A DNA stretch of 64,000 bases from Terebella lapidaria (taxonomy: Eukaryota > Annelida > Polychaeta > Terebellida > Terebellidae), in the NCBI GenBank assembly GCA_949152475.1, contig OX424567.1, positions 21,477,402 to 21,541,401 of the forward strand, in the 5' to 3' direction. The first letter of the stretch is position 1; each line of letters begins with the position of its first letter. The position numbers and the translations under genes were made by a program. Below, piece after piece: positions 1 to 12,500 of this stretch. Below the pieces are notes generated by a model. That model was not told where the DNA came from. It searched no databases and saw only the letters and a program-made list of their open reading frames with translations.

Positions 1-950
1 TACTATTGAATTCATCAATATATAAAGTCACCATGATTTTAACTTTTGTTTTTCGCTTACATATATATATATACATGTAACTGTATGTGTCATAGCAGAA
101 ATACATAAGACCAAGGTCTCATGTATTTCTTGTCATAGGTAAGGCCTGATTTCTTAGTGTTGTAGTGTTATCATAACGTATGTATCATAATGTTACATTT
201 TCAATCCACAAGTGCTCAGTCATACAGTCATAGCGTGCATTGTTTTGACATTCATAATATTTATTTTCATGAATCGTTTTCCGTGTTTATGTTTTTACAC
301 AGCACTGGAAATACATTGCAATCAATATTTCATGCCTAAAAAAATTACTTTATTTTAATTATTGAATTTTAAAATGAATTGGTTTTTCCTGAAATCATTT
401 TCTGTTGCAATTATAAAATTGTGAATTTTTCTTCGATCTTTCAATAGGTCGGACACTCAGGGTTTTTGCATGTTGTTAGTGTGAATATAGTAGTGACTTT
501 TGTCAGGGTAAACTTATTTGGAAACCTTTGTCGGTTCCAGGGTAAAAAAAAATCAACATATTGTTATCGCGAAATGCGCTAGCTTTAAATTTAGCTGTAT
601 GAATGCTTCACAACCTGCGATATTGCGAAGAAAAAATTCAGGTTATAGTTGTACTGTACTGTTGAGTACAGTGCCTGAACATGTCCAGAAAATGCAATAT
701 TCTACATTGTACAAAAGAAATGTTCATTCATTGTAAGATTGAGCAATAGTAGTGTATTTAATGAATATTGAATCTCTGGTTGAGTTGGAAGCATCATGTT
801 GATTCCTTATCACTCAGGTGATACGCAATGCGTGTACAGTGTATATGGTATGTATGTAGTTAATGATATACCTTGGACCAGTGTATACAGTATAAACTCG
901 TCTATACAGTGTAAGTAGAAGGAAGAAATAAAACTGTTTTTGTTTTGTAT
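1..950 (+). other. Possible 3' UTR tail of an unseen plus-strand gene
   Basis: This stretch is AT-rich and I found no exon with homology or believable splice sites. A canonical AATAAA lies at 927-932 on plus, about 300 bases from a minus-strand AATAAA at 1235-1240. That pattern fits two genes ending tail to tail, the left one lying mostly outside the window. It could equally be plain intergenic DNA. Confidence 0.3.
927..932 (+). terminator. Polyadenylation signal AATAAA (plus strand)
   Basis: Canonical hexamer followed by a T/G-rich stretch (TGTTTTTGTTTTGTATG-like), as expected downstream of a cleavage site. It would end the gene entering from the left. AT-rich DNA produces this hexamer often, so support is weak. 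Confidence 0.35.
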
Positions 951-1234
951 GTCCTGTTGCAGTTCTATTTTTTGGCTGGGGAAAAAAAATCAAGTTGGAA
1001 TAAGTGGAATGATTTTTCCGTACAATTTTTGGGTTAGTGTCGAAGGTGCACCTTCGACTTTGATGAGCTGAAACTTGATTTTGGTTCTATCAAGACTATT
1101 TCGACATGAATGAAACTCCAATTGATTGAGTGGTTAATTGCAAGGTTATGATGTTCAAATTATCCCTAAACGACACAATGCTTCAAGAGAGAGCCTCGAA
1201 CAACACAAATGTTTTCTCATATATTATACAGTAT

Positions 1235-3593
1235 TTTATTAAGGCAAAATATACAAGTATTACTTAATATGACTGTGATATGATACAATGTGGCATGATT
1301 TTAAAAGAACAACAAACAACATTATATCCATTGCTTCATACTTGACTTTTAACACTATGTACAATAAAACAGCCCTACCACCCAATAACTGTGGCCATAT
1401 TACAAGAAAACCACAGAATATTCAACTTTAGTACAATACCCTTTTATACACATGGCTATGAACATAGAATCTTGTCATATCTGGCACCTAATATAATAGA
1501 TATAACGGTACACTTGGATATAAAAGGGGAAATTGTAAGTACTTTCAAAAGTATTAAACTTTTTTGGAGACAAGCCGATTTTGGGAGACTAAGTATTTAC
1601 TGAGTGGATACATCTTTGCCGTTGTATGAGATATGAATGCATAGGAAATACAAACTGGGAGACAAGACAGAAAATTCTATCATGCAGAAGCAAACTGATA
1701 AATTTTTACAAATTTGCTTTCGCTTGGTATAAATAAATGCAATTCAGCAATCAATTTCTGAAGTTGTCATATTCGCTGAAGCGAAGCAGTTTATCAAATG
1801 CTCCCCGACACTGACTAGTTTTGTAACTACAGCTCTGTGCCGACTCAATAACCACCATGCATTTTCTACTCGCAAAATAACCTGAACAAAACAAATAGTT
1901 GTAGCCCAATATTTACATAAATACGATGCCAGCAAACAATTTCACAGTGTACATAATACATATACTAAGAGATACTATTAAGTTCACAAGTATAGATGAT
2001 TTTGCAGATTGATTATAACACAAAGTTACACACATACAGGTCAGTAAAGTTTGCTCTATTTTTTAATGCTTTTAAAATTGAACAAAATACGTGCTTTGAA
2101 ACGTCACATACAAGCTTCGGATACATTGTACTTTCGTATGCATTGAACGGCCGTTAAAACGTACTAAGCATGCGCACGGAAACAGCATTTTGATGCACAC
2201 TGGATACACTGCAAATAACTTATCGCAAGAATATTTTTAACGTACACATGAACCATGATTATCAAAGGAGTTGCCATGCTTTGGTTGCCATGGCTGAGAA
2301 ATCACCATGGATATAGTGGGACAGGCAATGATATAAAGGGCCAGGCCATGATGCAAGTCCACAACATCTAAAGAGGTTATATACAAATTCACATCAACTG
2401 TACAAAACCAAACAGGAGTTGGCTACTGTTACAAATGCTTAGCAAACCAGCAATTGTTTTGATTGTAAAATTTCAGACCAGTCACCTTCAAGATTTAGAG
2501 AAATTTATCAAGAAATCAAAATGAGAGAGAATGGGCCAAAAAATCGCGACTTTTTTCTCAAAATATTTAGAGGTCTATGCATTACTACCTGTGTGGCTAT
2601 ATTTTTTTTTTTAAGAGTATTAACCATTTTGTTGTATCAAAGTACAAATCCTCGCTCATTCTCTATGATAAATTTTCATAAATACGAAAAAAAATATATT
2701 TTACAACAATATACTGACCCACTCAAACACAAAATAGTGTTGTGATTTGCATAATTTCAGCAAAATGACAACCAAAAATGACTGGCGTCAATATTCGACC
2801 ACAATTATGAGTATATGCTGGATAATAATTATATGCATCAGTTGCAATATGCAGGGTGTGGTTTTGAATGAAACAAAGGCCCAATCAGTGCTCAGATAAA
2901 ACAAACTACCTTATTTCCGTAAGCTTGTCGTCTTTATTTTCATGATTATTTTTACAATTGCATTTTGAACCTGAATAATTTTCCGAAGGTAGTTATGAAC
3001 CATACTGATTATGTTTTTGGACCGATATGGTGGAATTTATATTCGAGGATAAACTCCAAAAGAATCTGCACTCAGAAATTGGGCTGGAAATTCAATTTAT
3101 TCGGACAATTTGGACTCAATGAACAAGCCCAACACACTTTTTTTTGAGACCATGTATTTCATGATTCAGTGAATGCATTCTTTCTCCAAATGCCAAATAG
3201 ACAAAAGCCTTTTCTGTATACGTTTGTATAACATGATTTTGGCTGCAACATAATACCATGGAAACTTATACACTAATTTCCAGTAAGAACATTTGCCACC
3301 GTTTGTTTTTCATTTTACTTATCTACAGCTTTCAAGAAAGCACCAAACAGTAAAGAATCAGAGATCTATCCCTGTTAAAACACTGAATTTGCGCCCATCG
3401 TTTTCTCTCATGCAAGCTTCTTACACCTAATTATGCATATATCAAACCCCCATTCAAACATGCTATATTGACCAGCATGATTTAATGAAATTCATAAAAT
3501 TGTGGACTGGGGAATATATTAACATTACGTTTTGCCTCCGATTCATCTATCAGAGCGATTGTTTTTAAATAACTATGCCACGTCGATCAGGAT
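1235..3593 (-). other. EIF4B: Probable EIF4B 3' UTR
   Basis: The EIF4B stop codon is at 3594-3596 (minus) and I see no further exon to its left. A minus-strand AATAAA is at 1235-1240 and another at about 2930. Using the distal one gives a 3' UTR near 2.4 kb. The stretch is AT-rich and its short reading frames show no homology. Its true end needs transcript data. Confidence 0.4.
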
Positions 3594-6500
3594 TCAGTCA
3601 GAACCGCCGTTTTCCTGGTCTTCTTCCTCAGCCATCAAAGTCGAGAATTTGTTGGCATCACTGAAATCCTGTATCAAAAAGATGATTATTGTTATTGGCA
3701 AACATAATATACGAATGAAAAGAACAATTGAACTTGAAATAAACGGAGTAAAATTTTGGAACCTTATGACAAAACTTTGTCATACAGTGCCCATGAATCA
3801 GTATGGTTTGCAGTAACGAAGTATTTTGCCAAATTTATGCTGAACATACACAGTTTGTATATAAACACATATTATTCACTTTATTCAAACACACGTTTTC
3901 TCACTTCAATTCATGGGTTATGTTTAGATGCAAAAAATCTAAATCTTTGGAACAATAGCCCCACAACTATTGACTAATTTCCACCCAGTTATGACCTTGT
4001 GACAGACCTTTGCTTTGGACTCTTCATATGTTGGCATCTCCTCGATTGACTTGGGCAGAGGTTTCTCGCGTTCCTTCCGCGTCGCTTTCTCAGGTGCCCC
4101 GCGACCCCGGGGAGCTCCTCGGCCCCGACCCCTACTAGAGAGGTCGCCATGATCCTCGTCACTGTCTGGAACGTATAAACAAACGTCCAAAATATGTTTC
4201 ATGAAGCAGGAGTTGAAATCAGCATGGTATATATGAAGGAATCGAGCAAGTCGCAGTCATTCCAGGATCATACATTGGATTCGAACTTTTGCTAGAGAGT
4301 ATATTTTAGTTTGGCGTGTGAAAACAATATTTACTTGGAAGTTACTCAAATATTTCCAATACATATATATAACATCATGACAACATGACATGCTATGTTG
4401 TTGAATGTACATTCTGGTGGCCTCTAATTCATGTTTACATGTACACACAGCCGACGATCAATGAAGAAATCACAAAGTTATTACCTTTGCGTTGCTGCTT
4501 ACGTTTCTCCCAGATATTTTCTTTGGGCGGCTCGGCCGGAACAAAATCCTGGGAAGATTTACTGGGAGGACTCTTCTGAAACATAGGGTCAATTGATTTC
4601 AACCCCCCAAAAAAGGCATGTAAAACTTGAGCACTCAAGGATCAAAGATTAGACAAGATTTTCGAATGTTACAGCAGATAGGTTAAATAAACATAGGTTT
4701 TATTTGACACAGCACAAAAACAATCACGGTTATCAATGCATATATGAAGAAATGTTATCCCAGGATTCTCCAAGGAGTCCAATTCCAGGTATTTATGATT
4801 ATATCAGAGATTTTTTGTAGACATTGCCTTCATCCTGACAGCTGTTGCCATTATCAGAAACAGTAATAATTGTTCAGTTGCAAGGGTAGCTATTATACGG
4901 GAAAACTCTACATTGAGGGAATCAAATTTTTTCTCAATATTTCCGCTTTGCATACAGTCAATATCATATCAATTTCAACCAAAGATTTTGCACCAACATT
5001 GACAGCAATGCAGTTGTATGTCCAAACAGCCCATACCTCAGTGCTTTTATCTTGTGGAGGTGTATCAGAACTCGAGTTTTTCTGCTCTGATTGGCTGGTT
5101 CTAGGCTCTGTCTGCGAGGTAGGGGCCCCCGGTGATGTGCCTCCGCTGCCACCTTTGCGCTTCTCCCAAATGTTTTCTTTGGGAGGTGGAGCAGGAACCT
5201 AAAAAGGATGGTAAAATACAGGAGAAGGGACAAAACTATACATGTCCCATGTCCATAGCAAAAGTTGTTTAAAATGGGGCATTTACATTTTGTTTGGTGT
5301 ACCCACAAAGTTGGGAGGGCCTCAACACTGCACCATGACTATAGAATCTGGAATCTTTATTGTCTGTGTTTAATGGTTATTTCCCATGCCCTAAACTTAA
5401 GTATGAACTGGAATGATTTGAGCATATCCACAGTTCGGACAATGATTTTTCTACAATCACAATGGCAATTCGTAATTTTCATGCATACGAGAGCAGCCAA
5501 CCACCTGACTACTGAGTACTGACCAGTTTGGCGTCAGTTTCCTTTCCCTTTGGAGGGGATTGGACTCCGGGGCTTGTCGGCTTCTTCTCGGCCTGGAACA
5601 CATCTTCGTCGTCGGAGAGGGCGCTGTCTCGTCGAACCCGCGCAGAGCCGCTGCCGGGAGGGGGCGCCACTGGAACAGAGACATAGTCGAGATGTGAATG
5701 ACGCAGTTTTAACATGTTCATCAACAGAATACAGTATGCATAAATGTTATGAATCATCAGCATCATCATTTCAGGCTGAAAAGGCTATAACACAATTACG
5801 AACTTACATAATGCCATTATCCTTCTAGTGTTGTACAGTTCAGATCTTGGCCAATACATGCATACACACTGACAGATAGTATTGGATAAGAAGGGGGGGG
5901 GGGGGGGGGGCGTTGCAGTGGTGGACCTTGGCCTCACCTGTGCGAACACCTTTTCCTGAACTGGAGCTAGACAGTTTGCGTTCTCTCCGCGATGACGACC
6001 CGCCATCCTGTGATCCACTGCTTTCTTTGCGAGTGCGCGGTGGGGGTGGTTGCGATGTGGGGCCGCTATTCAGTCTGCAAAACATACACATGATTCATTG
6101 TCTCACGGACACATGAAACATACATTGGCCTATCAATCAATGACTGACAATCAATATATACATGACTGACAATCGATATATCTGTTTTGCTTTTGTATTA
6201 GCTAGTTCCAACATGTACACAAGGAGTACTCACCTCTATAATGAACAATTTTGGCAGTGTTTATCATAAAGGGTAAATATGGTGATAATGGTTCTATCCG
6301 CACCTTTCTCTGTTTTCTTTTTCGGCTTCTTCGGCTCTTCTCTCCTCCTCCCTCTGTCGGATCAGCCGCTGTTCTATCTCTCGCTCTCTGGCTGCAGTGT
6401 CCACAGGTTTTGCGCTGCCAAATATAGACGGACGAGCTTCAGGCTTTTCCGCTGTTTTCTCTTCCAATGGCTTTGAACGTTTCTGCAAGTTTAGCTTCGG

Positions 6501-9500
6501 CCGCTCCTTCGGCCCATCCCTGGACTGTGAATCTGAAACCAACAATCACATTCGTGATTTTTCTCATGTAGTAATAGAACAATTCATTAGAGGAGGTAAT
6601 TCTCAGGTGAAATCTAATATTGGCATCAAATACTTTTACGTTACTGAAGGAAGTCGACTCTCAGCAAGTTTACTTATAGTGTAAACTTATTATATGTAAA
6701 GTTATTGACTACCGTCCGCTCTTCGGGATCCTCGAGGATAGTCCTCTCTCATCCGAGTCCTTGCGGACGCGCATCCGCTATTCCGGATCCTCGCGGCAGG
6801 GCCGCTCACCGGAGGTCGCGGCGGACACGGTAACTACTTCATCATTAACGGTAACCAGGTAACAGCCCACCCGACACTCCCAGGCCTACGGACACCGTTC
6901 AGAAACTGGTTCATCACCACGGTGTTAACTGGCGGGGCCTGGCGAGCCGCGGTCTGCCTCGGGGACGGAACCCCGTACAGTCCGACATGCTGGCCAGAGC
7001 CTCTGTCACATGTCCCGGGAAGGGAGAGAGCTGGCGATCCACAGGGCCGAAGGCCCCCGAGTCAGCAACTCGTCTCTCCCAGCCCGGGCCTCCCCACGGA
7101 AATCGTCCCCAGGGCTCTAGGAGCCCACTACTCAGACCCAGGGAACACAAAGCTCATGGCGAGCCTCGTGTGCGTCCTAGTCTCGATCTTGGACAATCTC
7201 TTCGAACGAGTCGCTTCCAGTGTATATATAATACACCAGAAACTGCAGGGCGCACGCGAGGTTAAATCGATCCATTGTTATAGTTTACTGGAGCGTAAAT
7301 TACAATACGTCGCCGTGGCAACGCACGCTCGAACGGAGCATGTCAAAACAAGGCCAAGTACAGAAAGGCCACATAAATGGCTTTTATGTTTACAATCACC
7401 TGCCGCGTGCTTAGGGCAAAATCGCCACATTACCCCCTTCTTACAATGTTGGTCCCCAACATGTTCCGCCCGCGCCCAAAATGCTCGAAACCCGACGAAG
7501 GCTTCGCATGGCGGGGGCCGGAAGAAGGCACGATGGCAACGCCCGGAAGTCACGGCGCAAACACTAGGACTTTAAGAGTCCCTTTTGGAAGAATGGGGAA
7601 CTACCCCCGGACTTATGGAGTAAACTATAACGCGCTTTGCAATTTTGAATAAATCCTCATAAACAAGCTAAAATTTTGACCGAGGTGGTCCAAAACCGTG
7701 TGATGACCTTGAAAGGTCATCCATTATAAAAGGACGGTGTGTCGAGTCTTTGGAATATCTTTAAGGTTAGACTTTAAATTTAGAAATTTTGTAAAACGAC
7801 ACACCGAGTGATCAAAAGTGATAGTACCTCTAAAATGTTGCCGACCGCCCTGCCGGCCGGCTCCTCAGATCCGCAGAACGGGTCTGAGGCAGGGCGGAGC
7901 CGCGGGAGCGACTCCGGCACGCCGCCGCACACGTGCAGCGACGAGGCTAGCACCCTAGCCTTCCTCCGTTGTCATCGGCTCCTCATCCGTGCCGCCTGTC
8001 TTGGGGTCTGGCGGCGGTGACGGGTCCCTACGCCGCGGAAGCAGCGGAGCCGGCATAGTGAAAGCCGGCTGCACGGGCGGATGAGGCAGGCCCGGTGGAG
8101 CTTGCACGGGCTTTTGTGGTGAGCCCTGCAATCCGGGTCCTGACGGAGCCATCACAACGGAGGCCGGTAGAGATGTCGCGCCGAGATCTGCTATGGCGCG
8201 GAACATCTCCACCGTATCGCGGGTGCGCTGTGGACCGGCCGTCTGTTCTCCCCACACCTGGACTAGGTATGGGTAGATGGCCAGCTCCAAAGCGGCATCC
8301 GCGCGCCGGAGAGCCGCCTGGTTCAGGGCGGACGACTCGGGGTCATCGACGCCCTGGATTAGGCGAGTCCGAGCGGCCTCGGCTTCGTCAAGACGACGCC
8401 GTAGCTGCTCATTCTCAGCCTCCAGGTGCTCCATCCGTGCGGCCACCTCTGGGGCGGGGGCGGACGCCCCGGACTGCTCGGCAAGAGCGGCGGTCCGACC
8501 CTGGTCGAACGCGCGCCGCTCAATGACGGCCGACAAAGTCCGGTGGCTCTCTAGGCTCCGCCGGGTGCCTTCCATGAGGCCCTGGTCGTATGCGAGATCG
8601 CATGCGACACGGGAGGCCTCGGCGCGGCACCGGCTGAACCGATCCAGAGAGCTGTCCATCTCCGCCACAAGGTACTCCGCCGCTCGGGTGAGTCGACCAC
8701 GCTGGGGGTGATCCCAGGGGTGCTCCTCCCGAGCGCGGACCAACGCGGCTACACCTGCGGACCCCAAGTCACGAATGGCTCGAGGCACCGGCAGGTTCAC
8801 CAACGCCGGATCACCGGGGATCCGGTCCATACCATCGCGACGATGGCCGACCGCCTGGCCTACAGACTCGCGGAAAGTCTCGTAGACGCTGGCGGTCGTG
8901 GGACCGAGCCTCCGGCGTACGTCCGCCGTGGCGTCGAGGGGGTCCAAGTCCAGGGAGGCAGTGCTTTGCCACCCTGCGGACGTCCCCTCAACTACCAACG
9001 AGGACGCGGACGCCGACCTCGTGAGAGGTACCGCACGTCCGCTACTGCTCGCAACCGAGGGAGTCACGCGTGGAGTCCTTGGCGGGACCGCCGACGCGGT
9101 ACTCGAGGAGGCGGAGGTGTCTGCCACCACCCGTCCCTCAGACGGACCCGCGGGTACCGTCACCTCGAGCAAGCCCGGGTAGTCCTCCTGAGTCAGCGCA
9201 CCCGGAGACTGCAGGGGCGTCGTCCCGGCCGGAGTCTTTCCGGCGGACGAGCTCTTCCCCTGAGTCTTTGGCTGGGGGCGCGGCTTAGGAGTAGCCACTC
9301 GTGTCTTGGCCGCGATCTGCGGCATCTCCGACACGATCATGGTCACCCGGTGCCGTTCTTCACCGGCCTGGATCACCGGCGGTTCACGGACAGCCTCTGC
9401 TGCTGTCCGGGCGGCTTCCGCCGCCTGGAACTCCGCCGGGGTCTGGCCCATTGTAGCCGTCAGGCGAGCGGTGTAGCTCGAGCCCGCGGACACAACGCCA

Positions 9501-12500
9501 GACTGCTTCCAGGCATCGTCCATGATGCGCTGTGCAAAGCGCCATGGACCCCAGTGAAAGAATCGGTGATTCGCCGTCCCTGACGTAGTCATGAACGACG
9601 CCACCCTCGGTGGTATGTATCCATAATTGAATACAGGCCCCACTTCATTTCCAACGATATGAAGTCCCTCACCGCGGTGTGCACCCGAGCGGTGATCATT
9701 TAGGGCCTCTAAACTGGCGAAATATCGTTGCTGAGGGGTGCCGGAGTAGCACCTCTTGCAAACGAACATTTGCATCCAGGGGTAGTGGTACCCCGCAATG
9801 TGTCGACTCAAGTGGTCGTAGGTAGGATACCTACGATCCCGATTGAGCGCACGGTGCGGGTCCTCATACCCGTCCAGGGATTCCGGACAGAGTTGGCATA
9901 TTACACCCTCCTCTGTCTCGGGCGGCAACCCGACACGCTCCTCGTCCGTGAGTGGACGAGGCCGTGTGAAAGGCGTGTCGGCCGCCGCGCCGGCCGCCGC
10001 GGTGCGGCGTCCCTGCGGATCCCTGCCGTAGCGCGGGAGGAACATGTGTCCCTGACGGACTCCAGGGAGTTCGGGGCCCATTTCGGCCCGCAGCCTCTGG
10101 ATAGAGGGCTGCTCCGAGGACGACCGTTTCTTCTTTTTGGCCGCCCCCGAACGATTCTCCGACCTGGTTTGTCGGGGCACACTCTTCCCGCGTGGGGGCG
10201 CGGCCCTCTGTTGCTGCGCAACGAAGGCCCGCGCTCCCGCTTCCAGTGCGGCGTCAGACAGGTGGACCCCGTCTTGCTCCGCGCGCTTCCGGAGGAGTTC
10301 TAAACGAAGATCTCCCTCCTTCGGCACGGGACGCCCTCTGTCCACTGGACTTGACCCCACCTCCGCAGCTCCGGTAGGTTTCTTAGTACCGGAGGAAGAG
10401 GAAGAGGAGGTTCCTTTCGGTGCCTGGATAGGCACCCGCTTACAGGAACCTCCCGCGCCTGGGCCGGATCCCGCGGAGGCGCCGCCCGCACCAGATCCCG
10501 AGGGATTAGGCGTCTTGGCGACTCCGGGTTTGGCGGAGGACCCTTTCTGGCCGCCCGGCTTAGGCGCCAGTGGCTTAGGCCCTCCGGACTTCGATCCGGC
10601 TTGAGGCGAGGGGCCGCCGGACTTCTTTTTCCGGTGCGGCCGCTTCTTCTTCTTCTTCTTTGGAGGCGAGGAGGCCGGGTCCGGGTCGGATCCGGCCTCA
10701 GATTGCCCACGCTCAGCGGCTTCCAGCTCTTGCTGGGCTCTCCACTGCTTTTGAGCAATCTCCCGGGCTCGACGGCGAGTACGCCTAGAGACGGGCGATG
10801 TAAACCCGTCATCTCGGTTCTCGGTCTCCTTCGAGCCAGACTCCTGTTCCTGAGGCGGCGCTTGGGATGCGGCTTCCTCAGCCGCGTCAACCTGCTCCGC
10901 CCAAGTCCCAGGGGCCTTCTGGTCGTGCGGACCAGACTCCGCAGGTGCGGACACCGAGGAGTTCTCGGCGGAACCGGTGTCCGGACGGCTACGGCCATCC
11001 GGACGGGTTTCCGCACGAGTACTCTCATCCGGGCCCAGAGACGCAAGCATCTCCGAGGACGGGTGCAACTCAATGTCCACACTAGCAAGTCCCGCACCAC
11101 CGCAGTCCATCACCTCTTCCATACGGGAAAAAGTGGACGGATCTAGGAGTAACTCGGCGCCTGCCGTGGCCGAGTCACTCTCTGCGGGGCGGTCCTCCGC
11201 GACCTCGCTCTCAGACTCGGTTCCTGAGTAAGAACCGGAGCTGGAGCTGGATTCCTCAGAACCCACATAGGCTCCCCGAGGGATGTCCTCGCGGTCATCC
11301 TCCTCGGGCCTAGACTGGGGTCTCGAGTACGAATTACCGCGCTCAAGAGACCCCTCTTCCCTCCCTTCATCACCTCCCCAGCCGTCACTTGACTCTGACA
11401 TCAAGCGCTCTAATCGCTCTAAACACTGGGAGTCAGATCCGCAGATCCGTCTCCACCAGTGCCGAGCGCTTGAATGACGAGAAGGTGTCGAGTTACATCG
11501 ATTATAGGCATCAAGTGTTGGCAGTTATACTGCACACGCATCGTATGACGCGTTCCCGTGGAAACGTCTATTCACTGCATCTACCCGATCGACAGACAAA
11601 AGGACGTTTTACATTCCCGCATTCCCATACACGCATCTCCCCCCGGTGACTCCTTTCATGCCATGTATACGGGTGGCTTGTGTACACAAGCCATCCCGGG
11701 GGAACCCGCTAAAATACTACAGTAATTAACAGCAGTCATTAGCAATAGCTTTCGCACTGGCGATCAATGACGTGAAGTTAATCACCCTCGCAGGTTAAAG
11801 ATTGTATACAATGTATCAAAAAGCCAAACTACTTGTGGGTGTTACGATTATGTCACCCTATCAGCAGCGATAAATAAAAATTTAACACCGCTCAAGCAGC
11901 AATGAAAATAAATCCACCACCGCTTGCATGCTTTTCATAGATCACGGCATACAGCCTTCGATACAATGTACACAATCTCCTACACCCCTCTTGCGAAAGC
12001 AGAAATCTCCCGATTTCTTACTCTCTATTGCACCAGGGAAAAGATATATCACTAAACTTTCTCATATATGGGATAAATGAGTAAGAATAGCATTTCCACG
12101 GGAAACACGCACACACTTGTGGCTTATAATCCTCCCATAAATAATAAATGAGATGGAAAATAAACAAAATCACTCCCCATAGCCGCTGGCACGCTTACAG
12201 GGCGATCGGACATACCCATGACGTCCGGACAGACAATCGGGCGCCCTATGGGCGTTTGCAAAGCGCCCACTAGCATCCCCGACGTACTGCCCGGCCGCGG
12301 AGCGGTGCCCGGTCCAGCCCAGAGCCTCCTCAAACGACTACCGGAGCGCGGAGCCAATAGATTTAGACGCGGAGCCGGCATGGTCCATAACCGCACTGGT
12401 TAGGGGGCGAACCCTTCATACCGGCGCCCAATCTAGAGGCGCCCAAAGATGGTGAAAGCAATAGCCGGCGGACGTCCGTGGCTGCCCGCGGACGGAGTCC

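Noticed and set aside
6922-7652. Open frames inside the LTRs, including one of 217 codons
   Set aside because: They are duplicated in both LTRs, run against the element's direction and have no homology. They are by-products of high GC content.
8708-9583. Long plus-strand frames across the Gypsy third ORF, pol and gag
   Set aside because: Shadows of the minus-strand genes in GC-rich DNA.
7955-11401. Third ORF of the Gypsy element as an envelope gene
   Set aside because: No signal peptide, no transmembrane segment, no cleavage site or glycoprotein-like cysteine pattern. The content is disordered, basic and zinc-finger-like.
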